Origin: Bacillota bacterium | Lineage (GTDB): Bacteria; Bacillota; Desulfotomaculia; Desulfotomaculales; VENG01 | Reading direction: 5' to 3' | Assembly (NCBI GenBank): GCA_009711705.1 | Contig: VENG01000013.1 | Location: 62,001 to 126,000, forward strand | Length of the DNA: 64,000 nucleotides | Shown: positions 32,605 through 42,600 of the stretch, piece after piece | Layout: each line of letters starts with the position of its first letter | Numbering within the stretch: position 1 is the first letter of the stretch | Made by a program: the position numbers and the translations under genes | Notes under the pieces: generated by a model | What the model was told of the DNA's origin: nothing | The model's input: the letters and a program-made list of their open reading frames with translations, nothing else | Database searches by the model: none

Positions 32605-33183
32605 TTACCGGTTTTGTAAGGTTATAACAGTTTGTTTGGCCACTTTCATCATGCTTACACAACGATCCATACTAAGCTTTTGCAAGTATCGGAAAGCGTC
32701 CGCCTCATTCATGCCCTTCTTTTCCATTAATAATCCCTTGGCGCGCTCTACTACTTTCCGTGTTTCCAGTTCCTGGCGCAGCTTTCCGGTTTCCTTTTCC
32801 AGAAGCTTTACCCGCCTGAAATTTACCAGGGCCGATTCAAGTATAGGGAAAACCGATGTTTCCTGTACCGGTTTGGTGAGCAAACCGAAAACCCCCCCGG
32901 CAGCGGCCATATCTACTATTAGCCGGTGATCATAGGGAAAGGTTAAAACCACCGACACCACCCGCCGCTCCTCCAGCACCCTTATTAATTGCATTTCTCC
33001 GAAACCCGGCAAATCGACGTCCAGTACCAGTAATTCAGGCTCTGTCTGGGAAACCAGGTGCAAAGTAGTCTTTACATCTTCCGCCTCACCGACCACCAGG
33101 TAACCCGCCTGCTTGAGTATTTCCCGCAACTGCTTCCTGAAGCCTTTTTCCTTATCTGCAATTACAATCCTGGCACCATTCAT
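32605..33183 (-). CDS. ANTAR response regulator with intact receiver
   Basis: A 192-residue protein: REC domain with phospho-acceptor Asp in LLVLDVDLPG and Lys in LLTKPVQE, then coiled coil and ANTAR domain (VVERAKGLLMEKKGMNEADA). ATG 33183 follows AGAGGTG; longer open frame upstream is not needed. It is the likely antiterminator of the second glutamine synthetase leader directly downstream. Contrast with the ANTAR protein at 28.6 kb, whose receiver is defective. Confidence 0.88.
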   Translation of the reverse strand: MNGARIVIADKEKGFRKQLREILKQAGYLVVGEAEDVKTTLHLVSQTEPELLVLDVDLPGFGEMQLIRVLEERRVVSVVLTFPYDHRLIVDMAAAGGVFGLLTKPVQETSVFPILESALVNFRRVKLLEKETGKLRQELETRKVVERAKGLLMEKKGMNEADAFRYLQKLSMDRCVSMMKVAKQTVITLQNR

Positions 33184-33402
33184 TCGGACACCTCTAAAGC
33201 GTCTATTCTTGTAATATTTTAACACGGTGGAAAAAAAATTAATAGACAGGGTTAATTCTATCGCAATCCGGAGCCATAAATGCATAAACATAATAGTGCA
33301 CAATGTCTGTTAATGCCGTCAACGGTGCCGGCATAAGCGTAAAGTGCATGCTTTCATTTGGCTCTCGACAATTGGTACACTTGGATTAAGGAGGGTAATT
33401 TT

Positions 33403-34521
33403 TTGAACAGCCAGGGAAAATTAAAAAAAGTATTTCCGGGCGGAAACACAAGCCAAGGCTTTTATTCCTTTTATGACTATATCATCGAACCCGATGCCAC
33501 CCGCATTTTTGTCATCAAAGGCGGACCGGGGGTGGGTAAGTCCACATTTATGCGTAAAATAGGCGAGACCATGCTGGAAAAAGGCTATGATGTGGAATTC
33601 CACTGCTGCTCCTCAGATAACGACTCATTGGACGGCATCGTAATACCGTCCATCAGGGTAGCCATGCTGGACGGAACAGCACCACACGTAGTAGATCCCA
33701 AAAACCCGGGCGCCGTGGACGTAATAATACATCTAGGCGACCACTGGAACGAAGAAGGTCTAAGAGCCAACAAAAAAGAAATTTTGGCCACCAACAAGGA
33801 AGTGGGAAGACTTTTCAAGCGCGCCTATTCCTACCTGGGTGCGGCAAAAATATTCCTGGACGAAGTAAAGTCCTATTACCGGGATACCGGCGCCCTAGAT
33901 GTGGGGGCCCTGGATAAAAAGGTTTTGGAACTCACTCACCAAATATTTGAAGGTAAGCCCCGTCAGACCGACAGCCCCAAAGCCAGGCATTTATTCGCCA
34001 CCGCCATTACCCCCAAGGGGCCGGACAGTCACCTGGACAGCATAGTTAATGATGTAGAAAAACGCTACATCATTAACGGGGATGACGGCACCGGCAAAAA
34101 TACATTGGTGCGCCGACTCATGGAAGCAGCATTAATGAGAGGACATAATGTGGAAGCATATCACTGCGCCCTGGATCCGACACTGGTGGACCACCTGTTA
34201 ATACCGGACATCGGAATAGCGGTGATCAATGCTGTAGAACCTCATTATTTCAAACCTTTTAACGGGGATATCGTTGTCGACACAACTGAGTTCGTAAACG
34301 CCATCATTAATGAAAAATTTCTTACCGAGAAAAAGGTGGCTCGGGAAATGTACCGCCAGAGCATGGAGCAAGCCATCCGATTCATTTCTCAAGCGAAGCA
34401 GGAACACGACGAAATGGAAAAATACTATGTACCTTACATGGATTTCGAGGCCATCAACACCAGAAGGGAACAAACCATGGCCCGCATACTGGATCTGGCA
34501 GCCCAGGTAAACGGTAACTAA
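33403..34521 (+). CDS. Tandem P-loop ATPase (PRK06851-like)
   Basis: A 372-residue protein with two nucleotide-binding modules. The first has a perfect Walker A, KGGPGVGKSTFM (about residue 38). The second has a degenerate one, GDDGTGKNTLVR (about residue 225). Each is followed by a similar block (VEFHCCSSDNDSLDGIVIPS and VEAYHCALDPTLVDHLLIPD), so the protein arose by internal duplication. The function of this clostridial family is unknown. TTG 33403 behind AAGGAGGG is the start. A 98 percent identical but 5'-truncated copy lies at 47057-47893. Followed by a clear terminator. Confidence 0.85.
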   Translation: MNSQGKLKKVFPGGNTSQGFYSFYDYIIEPDATRIFVIKGGPGVGKSTFMRKIGETMLEKGYDVEFHCCSSDNDSLDGIVIPSIRVAMLDGTAPHVVDPKNPGAVDVIIHLGDHWNEEGLRANKKEILATNKEVGRLFKRAYSYLGAAKIFLDEVKSYYRDTGALDVGALDKKVLELTHQIFEGKPRQTDSPKARHLFATAITPKGPDSHLDSIVNDVEKRYIINGDDGTGKNTLVRRLMEAALMRGHNVEAYHCALDPTLVDHLLIPDIGIAVINAVEPHYFKPFNGDIVVDTTEFVNAIINEKFLTEKKVAREMYRQSMEQAIRFISQAKQEHDEMEKYYVPYMDFEAINTRREQTMARILDLAAQVNGN

Positions 34522-34538
34522 CAAGTCTTTTATTACAC

Positions 34539-34580
34539 AAATCTCCTCACCGGGATGTAACCCAGGAGGAGATTTTTTTT
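34539..34580 (+). terminator. Terminator of the tandem P-loop ATPase gene
   Basis: AAATCTCCTC pairs with GAGGAGATTT around a 16-base loop and is followed by eight T. Confidence 0.9.
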
Positions 34581-34696
34581 CATAGAAAAACCTGCTACAC
34601 CATGGCAAGGTTTAGCATAAAAATTTATTTTCTCAGGTTTGGAAATATAAGGTAAAGTCACCCTTGTCAAAAATAGCAAAAATATATGCATTTTTG

Positions 34697-37600
34697 TCAA
34701 CACAAAAGAACCGTCCCATTGTGTTCCAGTGAAACAAACTTATGCACCAACGACGGGTCAAACTGCACGCCAGAAAACCTTTTGATTTCCTCTATTACAT
34801 CCTTGTGGTGCATAGCCTTCCTGTACGGTCGATCACTTGTCATGGCATCATAAGCGTCGCATATAGTTAAGATGCGGCATTCCAACGGAATTGCATCTCC
34901 TTTAAGGCCTAAGGGATATCCGCCAGCATTCCACCACTCATGGTGTTTTAAAATCCAGTCGGCTATAGGGGCAAGGTCGGACGCTGAAAGTGCTATGCGG
35001 TGGCCGATCTCGCAGTGCCTTCGCATTTCATACATTTCCTCTGCAGTAAGCGGGCCGGGTTTAGAAAGGATTCGGTCCGGAATCCCCACCTTACCAATAT
35101 CGTGAAATCTAGCAAAAAGTCGCAGATCGGAGACCCTATATTTCGATAGTCCTAATGCTAAACTCAAAGCTTCAACTAAATTTTGTATCCGATCCCCATG
35201 CCCCTCAGTTACAAAATCTCTAGCCTCCATTGCTTTTGCTAAAGTTTGAACAATACCACTCCGGGTGCTTTGACTGTGATGCATTTTTTCCCTATACATG
35301 TTATTATCAGCCATTTTAAAGAGGTCTTTCATAGCTATAGGCTCGCTGTCTCTAACAGCAAACCCCAGAGATATGTATAGCGGAAACTCCGGATGCGAAT
35401 CATTATAATTTTTAATACCATCTCTAATGCGTAAGACTGCATTTTCAACTATGGCTTCATCACTTTGGGGAAGCAGTACGGCAAATTCATCGCCACCTAT
35501 TCTGAACATGAGATCATTTCCACGAAAGCTTTCCTTAATAATATTGGCTGCTGCTTGCAGCAATTTGTCTCCGGCATCGTGTCCAATGGTGTCATTGACA
35601 ATCTTCAGACCGTCAACATCACATACAATTATTCCTGACGGATAACATTCCTCTTTGTCCAAGCGGCTTATTTTCTGCTCAAAATACGTACGGTTACAAA
35701 GACAGGTAAGTGGATCATGGAAACTAAGGTATGTTAGTTTCTTTTCAATCTGTTTACGATCAGTGATATCCCGCACGGTCTCTATAGCTCCAACTAAATT
35801 GCCACCACTGTCAAAAAGTGGCGACGCCTTACCCCATATAGTGGCACCTTTTTTACCAAGTAAGGCAGGTGCAAACCCCTCAGCAGATAATGCATTTCCT
35901 TCTCTTTGCACGAATTCATAAGGCCATTTTTTCCTGCTGGGGCCGGAAATAATTAGGTCAATTAAAATTGGCCTGGCATGTCCATAAAAGGCTTTTGAAT
36001 ACATTTCATTGTCTTTACCGAGAATGTCTTTCCCTTCTATTCCGGTTATTGCTTCCATAGCCCGGTTCCAGGCAATCACTCTTTTATTTTCATCCACAAC
36101 AAACGCAGCATCAGGAAGAAATTCAATTATATCCAAAAGCTGTTGGTGGGCTGCACGCAACCTTTGCTCTGCCTGCTTACGTTCTGAGATGTCGCGGATA
36201 ATACTGAGCAGGATACGTTCACCGCCAATTACCGTTCCCTGTGAATTAACCCCTACCGGGAAGGTGCTTCCGTCCTTGCGCCGGTGTTCAGTTTCAAATA
36301 ATATACCTGTAGTGCTGGCTTGTTCCATTTGTCGTTCGGTCGACACCTGTGTAGATACGGCACGTAAGTCATTTATATTCTTACTAAGTAGTTCATTCCT
36401 TGAATAACCATATTCCTTAACTGCGGCGTCGTTAGCTTCAATTATTTGCCCATCACGGCGAACAAAAAGAATAATGTCGCGGGCATGTTTGAATAAAATT
36501 TGATACCGCTTTAAAATCTCTTCTGATTGCTTACGCTCAGTTATGTCTTTAAAGCCTTCAACAATACCCAGTAATTCACCATCGGGCGCTCGAAAGGGAG
36601 TTACTGTGACTATGCACGGGATTTTGGTGCCATTTATGTTTTCTTTTTGTACATCACACTCCACGCGCTTTTCACCATTTTTAATTCTAGTTAAACAGCA
36701 ATCCGGCGTGTGGCATAAAGGACCGGGGAAAATTTGATAACACTTTTTACCTATCGCTTCCTCCTTACTGACACCAGATAACACAGAAAACATATCATTT
36801 ACTTTAATGGTAGTGAAATTCTTATCTACTACCCGCATGCCGTCAGCAGCTGTATTAAATATTTGATCAAGTTCTTTATACGAACTCTGCAGCTCCCAAT
36901 GTGCTTGTTTGTAATTAGTAATTTCGTTGAGGATTACAACAATGCCGGCAAACTTCTCGCTGACATCGAGCATTCGCCGGAGTTTAACTTCAAAATACCG
37001 GCTATTATCATTATATTTATATTCCTTGGTAAAACAGGTTGCCTCACTGTTGCCGGCGGCAAAAGCTTCAAGTTCAATTGATAACCAGAGCAAGGAACCT
37101 CCCGCTGTACCCTTACCATAATAACTTACCCCTGGAGTTTTCGAGTTTTGAAAAAGCTTTGCAGCAGCATGGTTCATGTTATTAATTTGGATGTTGTTAT
37201 CTAGCAGAATAACAGGGGTACCCAGGCTTTCGAAAATAGTAAGGTACTTGTTTTTCTCATTGGTCATGGACAAGTTGGCCATTCGTAGCTCTTCATCAAA
37301 TCCACTTTTTCCAATCTGTGCCCATTCACTGCTAACTCCGATTTCAAAGCGATCAAAAAAACGTTCTATAAAAAGAAGGTACTTTTTTTCGTATTTTTTC
37401 TCAAAATGTGCCTGATAAACTAAGTCCACGTAGCTCTGCCTGTAATATTTTGAGAGTCCGAGAAACATCCCCAGGCTAACTCCGCGCTGTCTGTGCTTTC
37501 GGGCTTGCAGCATGCCAATACATGCTACCGGGTCTTTAGAGTAATCATCTTCCGCTCCTAACTTCATAAGCTTGTCTTTGTCCAAAACCTTTAACAGTTC

Positions 37601-37744
37601 ATTGGACAAACTAGAAATTGATAATCGCCAGGCTTCTTTTAATGTGGAAGTATACTTGACGTAGTTATGTTCCTTGGCATAGTTTAGAATTCGAGACATT
37701 AGCCAGTCTTCATTATTCTTTATATGTTTATGTAAACGTCTCAT
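34697..37744 (-). CDS. Multi-PAS GGDEF / HD-GYP c-di-GMP enzyme
   Basis: A 1015-residue signalling protein. Order: a helical N-terminal sensor region (about 1-165), four PAS domains (about 170-285, 290-405, 412-530, 538-665), a GGDEF domain with intact RIGGDEFAVLL (about 680-840) and an HD-GYP domain (about 850-1005) with FHDIGKVGIPD and HHEWWNAGGYPLG. It can in principle both make and break c-di-GMP; PAS domains set the balance. No membrane segment, so it senses inside the cell. It stands alone on the minus strand. Confidence 0.92.
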   Translation of the reverse strand: MRRLHKHIKNNEDWLMSRILNYAKEHNYVKYTSTLKEAWRLSISSLSNELLKVLDKDKLMKLGAEDDYSKDPVACIGMLQARKHRQRGVSLGMFLGLSKYYRQSYVDLVYQAHFEKKYEKKYLLFIERFFDRFEIGVSSEWAQIGKSGFDEELRMANLSMTNEKNKYLTIFESLGTPVILLDNNIQINNMNHAAAKLFQNSKTPGVSYYGKGTAGGSLLWLSIELEAFAAGNSEATCFTKEYKYNDNSRYFEVKLRRMLDVSEKFAGIVVILNEITNYKQAHWELQSSYKELDQIFNTAADGMRVVDKNFTTIKVNDMFSVLSGVSKEEAIGKKCYQIFPGPLCHTPDCCLTRIKNGEKRVECDVQKENINGTKIPCIVTVTPFRAPDGELLGIVEGFKDITERKQSEEILKRYQILFKHARDIILFVRRDGQIIEANDAAVKEYGYSRNELLSKNINDLRAVSTQVSTERQMEQASTTGILFETEHRRKDGSTFPVGVNSQGTVIGGERILLSIIRDISERKQAEQRLRAAHQQLLDIIEFLPDAAFVVDENKRVIAWNRAMEAITGIEGKDILGKDNEMYSKAFYGHARPILIDLIISGPSRKKWPYEFVQREGNALSAEGFAPALLGKKGATIWGKASPLFDSGGNLVGAIETVRDITDRKQIEKKLTYLSFHDPLTCLCNRTYFEQKISRLDKEECYPSGIIVCDVDGLKIVNDTIGHDAGDKLLQAAANIIKESFRGNDLMFRIGGDEFAVLLPQSDEAIVENAVLRIRDGIKNYNDSHPEFPLYISLGFAVRDSEPIAMKDLFKMADNNMYREKMHHSQSTRSGIVQTLAKAMEARDFVTEGHGDRIQNLVEALSLALGLSKYRVSDLRLFARFHDIGKVGIPDRILSKPGPLTAEEMYEMRRHCEIGHRIALSASDLAPIADWILKHHEWWNAGGYPLGLKGDAIPLECRILTICDAYDAMTSDRPYRKAMHHKDVIEEIKRFSGVQFDPSLVHKFVSLEHNGTVLLC

Positions 37745-37764
37745 AATAATACACTCCGTTTTAG

Positions 37765-37875
37765 ATACTCCGGACCTTTAGCTTTCCACTTTCATTGTAG
37801 ATTTCCGAGGTTCCCATAGGCTCTACCACTTCATATGATTCTTAAAACTCCCATTTCTATAAGTGGGAGTTCCTT
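37765..37875 (-). mobile_element. Possible IS200/IS605-type remnant (hairpin plus TnpB-like tail)
   Basis: The hairpin AACTCCCA/TGGGAGTT at 37847-37873 resembles the subterminal hairpin of IS605-family elements. The adjoining minus-strand codons read VEPMGTSEIYNESGKLK, similar to the C-terminal tail of TnpB proteins. The order (hairpin before the tail) is not the usual one, so this is at best a rearranged scrap. Confidence 0.3.
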
Positions 37876-37879
37876 TTTT

Positions 37880-38486
37880 TAGCTGTCTTATATTATAAAA
37901 TCCTTAGACCATGTCTTTGCTTCCCCATCATTCGACGGCTTTGCCTTTTTTATAACAAATATTTCTTAATAATGCATTTGCTACTCTATTTTTTATTATT
38001 CTACACTCCTTTAATAAGGTAAAGTAAAAACAACCTGCCGCCCCCTAAAATATGCCTAAAGCTATACATAAACCATTAATGGTTCAAGAATGGATAGTCT
38101 TCTTAATTCAATAATTGACTTCCTTTATAATAAAACATCCGCCTATATATAATACATAAAGTAAAAAATTTCCTAATTATAATATTTTAAAGTTTTTTTT
38201 CGACAAATATTTCCTAAATCCTTCTTTATTCTATGACTTTTAATTCTATAAATATAGGACATAGGTCCCAAATTCCCCTAAAATAATTAAATCTCTATTG
38301 TCAAATACTTTTGGTTCTACCATTAGATATGTTTCGTCATTATTCAGTTTGTTTTTGTTGCAATTTGTCAATTAGGTAAAGGAAATAATTGACTCCCGTC
38401 GAAGAGAGCCAATAGCAAGGACTGCACCAAAATAAACCAAATGTCGTCCCATTTGTTCAAAGAAAAGAAATTTTGGAGGTATTATT
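37880..38486. other. AT-rich stretch without a gene
   Basis: No coding frame of substance on either strand. A TTTGTCGAAAAA sequence (Spo0A-box-like, minus strand) lies at 38196-38207. The stretch probably contains the promoter of the kinase operon starting at 38487. Confidence 0.4.
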
Positions 38487-39609
38487 ATGGACAACAAAGA
38501 TAACAATAATGGATTTGAACACGTGGTTGCCAAACGCCAGCAGGCGGAACAAAGATATCGTACGCTTTTTGAGCAATCTTTGGATGTCATTTTAGTAATA
38601 GATCCAGAAACTATGCTTCCTGTCGAATTCAATGACAAAGCCTATCAAGAACTTGGCTATTCCCACGAGGAATTTAAAAAAATCTGTATAGCTGACCATG
38701 AAGCTACTAAAACCCCCAAGATAACCCGAAGTCGTATAGAAAAGATTATGCTTGAGGGACAATGCATTTTAGAAACTGAGCATAAAACCAAAAATGGCCG
38801 AAAAAAAAGTACAGTTGGCAGTTAACGTGATAGAAATCCATGGTAAGAAGATGCTCCATGTAATTTGTCGTGATATTACCCAATATAAGCAATCTGAAGC
38901 CAAACTAAAGAAAATGATAGATGAGCTGAGTTATTCCAATAGAGAATTAGAGCAGTTTGCATACGTTGCTTCTCACGACCTGCAGGAACCCCTTCGTATG
39001 GTGGCAAGCTTTGCACAGTTGCTTTCTAAACGCTACAGTGGGCAACTGGATTCTGATGCAGATGAATTTATTGACTACATAGTTGATGGAGCAACAAGAA
39101 TGCAAAGCCTAATTAACGCCTTATTGGAATTTTCAAGGGTTGGTACACGGGGCAAGGAATTTGCTCCAACTGACATGCAGGCTGTGGTGGAAGAAGTAAT
39201 AAAAAATTTGAAAATATCTGTTCAAGAAACAAAGGCACAAATAACTTACGGTGAACTTCCCAAGATAATGGCTGACACATCGCAGCTCATACAGCTTTTT
39301 CAAAACCTGGTTGCAAACGCAATCAAATTCCACGGTGACGCACCACCCAAAATACATATTGAGGCTTATTGTCAGGATAAACAATGGGTGATTTCCATAT
39401 GTGATAACGGAATCGGCATAGAAGAAGAACACTTGGACAGGGTATTTCAAATTTTTCAGCGGCTTCACAAAAGAGATCAATATGACGGCACAGGAATAGG
39501 CTTGGCTATATGCAAAAAAATTGTAGAACGACATGGTGGGCAGATTTGGGTGGATAGCGCACCTAAAATAGGCTCTACATTTTATTTTTCGATTACTGAT
39601 GAGGGGTGA
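38487..39609 (+). pseudogene. PAS histidine kinase split by a frameshift at an A8 run
   Basis: From ATG 38487 (TTTGGAGG in front) a PAS domain is read up to ILETEHKTKNGRKK. There the frame ends soon after GCCGAAAAAAAAGT. The next frame, entered one base off, continues VQLAVNVIEIHGKKMLHVIC and goes on as the end of the PAS, a HisKA helix (QFAYVASHDLQEPLRMVASF, His box) and an ATP-binding domain (NLVANAIKF, GTGIGLAICKKIVERHGG). Joined, it is a normal soluble 374-residue kinase. The slip at eight A residues could be a true mutation, phase variation, programmed slippage or a sequencing error. Followed by its response regulator. Confidence 0.8.
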
Positions 39610-39610
39610 A

Positions 39611-40078
39611 ATGATGAGTATTAATCAAAGTGAAATAAAAGCAATAAATATTCTGTTGGTAGAAGATAATCCGGCTGATGTTCGCTTAACATTGGAGGCA
39701 CTAAAGGATGAGAGACTTTATAACGAACTAATTGTAGCAGAGGACGGAGCAGAAGCTTTAGAAATTCTGCGGCAAAAAGGAAAATATGCTGACCAACCAC
39801 TGCCGGATATAATACTGCTTGATTTAAATTTGCCGAGAAAAGATGGCCGTGAAGTGCTAAAAGAGATCAAAACTGATGATAAACTGAAACGCATTCCGGT
39901 AGTAGTACTTACAAGCTCCGAAGCGGAAGCAGACATCGTGAGAGCTTATGATTACAACGCCAACTGTTATATAACTAAACCAGTAGGTTGGGACCAGTTT
40001 AAAAATATAATAAAAACAATAGGTGATTTTTGGTTCACAATCGTCAAATTGCCAAGCAGTGAAGAAAATGACAAATGA
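39611..40078 (+). CDS. Stand-alone response regulator (Rcp1-like)
   Basis: A receiver domain of about 155 residues of the type paired with phytochrome-like kinases: acidic triad in [10 protein letters not shown], Asp in [14 protein letters not shown], Thr/Ser in [11 protein letters not shown] and Lys in [19 protein letters not shown] before the ATG pair at 39611/39614 decides the start. It begins at the stop of the kinase and overlaps the next gene by 11 bases, so the three are one operon. Confidence 0.88.
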   Translation: MMSINQSEIKAINILLVEDNPADVRLTLEALKDERLYNELIVAEDGAEALEILRQKGKYADQPLPDIILLDLNLPRKDGREVLKEIKTDDKLKRIPVVVLTSSEAEADIVRAYDYNANCYITKPVGWDQFKNIIKTIGDFWFTIVKLPSSEENDK

Positions 40079-41806
40079 TTGGGTCAGAGCCCTACTTGTT
40101 GAGGATAACCCGGGGGATGTAAGGATTATAAGAGAGATGTTTTCCGATAGCAAGCATTGCACGGTGCATCTGGATTGCGTAGACAGCCTATTATTGGGTT
40201 AAATTGCATGGCGGCAGAAAAATATGATGTACTCCTACTAGATCTTTCTTTGCCTGATAGCAGAGGATTGGAAACCATAAAGAAAGTAACTTCAACCAAA
40301 CCTGATATTCCTATTGTGGTATTAACTGGCCTGGATGATGAGGATATCGCAATTGATGCCATAAGTCATGGAGCCCAAGATTATCTTTCTAAAAACCAAA
40401 TTAATTCTAATATGTTAATACGAACTATCCACCATGCTATAGAACGTAAGCAAACAATGGAAGCACTTCAAGCGTCTGAGGAAAGATACCGCGCGGTTTT
40501 TGAAAACACCGGGACTGCCACTGTAATAATTGAAGAGGATTTGACATTGTCTTTGACAAATACAAAGTTTCAGCAACTTTCAGGTTATACCAAAGCTGAA
40601 CTGGAGGGAATAAGAAGCTGGCCAGAATTTGTTTCAGGAAACGATTTATCCCCTGGCAACTATGAGTTTAAATTTTGCCGCAGGGATGGGAACGAAAGAG
40701 ATGTTTTTGCTATGCTTGAAATGATGCCCCGCACGAGGGAAAAAATAATTTCCCTCTTAGATATTACGGAACAAAAAAGAGTAGAAGAACGAATTAGATA
40801 CCTAAGTTTTCATGACAAATTAACAGGCTTGCACAACCGGACCTTTTTTGAAGAAGAACTAAAACGTTTAAATACTCCAAGGCAACTACCTCTGAGCATA
40901 ATAATCGCGGATGTCAATGGCCTTAAGTTGACTAATGATGCGTTTGGACACAATAAAGGTGACGAACTTTTAGCAAACATAGCTCAGATTATAAAGGATT
41001 CCTGCAGGAAAGAAGATATCATTTGTCGCTGGGGTGGGGATGAATTTGCAATTCTCTTACCACAAACTAACAATGACATTGCTGTGCAGATTGGTTGTCG
41101 CATAAACCAATCCTGTCAAAAGGCGGCTAAAAAACCGATCAAACCAAGTATCGCTTTGGGCATTGCCTCCAAGGAAGATGTTTTACAGAAAGTTGAAACG
41201 GTTATTGCTCAAGCAGAGGACCGTATGTATCGCAACAAGCTTACTGAAAGAAAAAGTAGTCGTAGTGCTATTATTTATTCTTTACAGCGTACTTTAAAGG
41301 AAAAAACACATGAAACAGAAGAACACGCCGAGCGCTTGAGGCTGCTTAGTAAGAGTATGGGACAAGCCCTTGGTCTATCGAGTAATGAATTGGACGAGTT
41401 ATCCCTTTTAGCATCATTGCATGACATAGGTAAGGTAGCAATACCTGACCAAATTTTGAAAAAACCCGGCAAACTTACTTATAAAGAGTGGGCAACCATG
41501 AAGAAACATCCTGAAATAGGTTTTCGTATTGCTCAGGCGTCTTTCGAGCTGTCACATATAGCCGAAGCTATTTTGTCGCACCATGAACGCTGGGATGGAA
41601 CTGGATATCCCCAGGGGCAAAAAGGAAATGAAATACCACTTCATTCAAGAATTATTGCCATAGTGGATGCCTTTGACGTGATGACCCATGGGCGACCATA
41701 TAAAAAGAGTATTTCCAAAGTGGAAGCTTTAGATGAACTAAGAAGAGAGGCTGGGGCTCAATTTGACCCGGAATTAGTTAAAAAATTCTTGAATTTGATT
41801 TTTTAG
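40068..41806 (+). pseudogene. REC-PAS-GGDEF-HD-GYP protein, frameshifted in REC
   Basis: ATG 40068 starts a receiver domain (VRALLVEDNPGDVRIIREMF) that runs into TAA after CVDSLLLG. The frame one base off then continues GLNCMAAEKYDVLLLDLSLP, the rest of the REC domain, a PAS domain, a GGDEF domain (CRWGGDEFAILLPQ) and HD-GYP (LHDIGKVAIPD, HHERWDGTGYPQG). All catalytic motifs are intact, so the damage is a single-base loss near 40190 (TATTATTGGG). Joined length is about 578 residues. If the shift is real, the protein has lost its phosphorylation domain; a restart at the later ATGs would give a shortened enzyme. Confidence 0.8.
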
Positions 41807-41853
41807 CAGCAATAAGTGGGTTTGCTTAATAAATAAAGGTAGGGGAGGAGAGA

Positions 41854-42552
41854 ATGAGAACGTCTTCACAATTTTTGCTTGAAAAATTAAACATAGTTGA
41901 AAAAATATATAACAGGATTGATTGTTCTTCAGAGGTATTAGATGTAATTATGCCACATTCCTGGCGAGTTATGTTCATGACATCGCAACTCGGTAAATGC
42001 CTAAAAGTTGAGGAGAATGATACTTTGACTCTGGCAGCGTTACTGCATGACGTAGGTAAACTTGGAATATCAAAAGAAATTCTTTTCAAGCCAAGTGCAC
42101 TTACTTCCACAGAGTACATTATTATACATTCTCATAGTCATATGGGAAATATAATTGCAAGAAATATTTTCAACCAAGCTGAAGCAGCAGTTTTTATAAG
42201 AGACCACCATGAAAGATTCGATGGTAAAGGGTATCCCCGTGGTTTAAAGGGTGAAGATATTAGTTTAGAGGGAAGAATAATAGCCATAGTCGATAGCTTT
42301 GATGCTATGGTTTTTGAAAAAAGAAATTATTCTAAGAACAAAACAATCAATAAGGCAATAACAGAATTAGAAAAACATTCTTGGTCTCAGTTTGACGGGT
42401 ATATTGTTAAGGAATTTATAACACTCTGGGAAAATAATACATTGTCTAATAATATTATCAGAGAAGTTGAGGCTGTTATCAATAATTGGCTTCAAATTAT
42501 TACAGAAAGAAGCCTGTCAAGACTTTCTAAAGGCGCAACAATTACTCAATGA
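41854..42552 (+). CDS. HD-GYP domain c-di-GMP phosphodiesterase
   Basis: A 232-residue protein that is mostly one HD-GYP domain: HDVGKLGISKEILF, HSHMGN, DHHERFDGKGYPRGLKGEDI and DSFDAM, all metal-binding positions present. It should cleave c-di-GMP to pGpG or GMP. GGGGAGGAG precedes the ATG. It lies 47 bases after the REC-PAS-GGDEF-HD-GYP gene and may be the last gene of that operon. Confidence 0.88.
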   Translation: MRTSSQFLLEKLNIVEKIYNRIDCSSEVLDVIMPHSWRVMFMTSQLGKCLKVEENDTLTLAALLHDVGKLGISKEILFKPSALTSTEYIIIHSHSHMGNIIARNIFNQAEAAVFIRDHHERFDGKGYPRGLKGEDISLEGRIIAIVDSFDAMVFEKRNYSKNKTINKAITELEKHSWSQFDGYIVKEFITLWENNTLSNNIIREVEAVINNWLQIITERSLSRLSKGATITQ

Positions 42553-42600
42553 TTGAAATTGCCTTGTTGAATCATTAAATAGGATAACCCTTTCATAACA

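Noticed and set aside
38487..41806. Kinase and REC-GGDEF frames as four separate small genes
   Set aside because: Domain boundaries are cut in the middle (PAS and REC) and the second frames have no ribosome binding sites; frameshifted single genes explain the data better.
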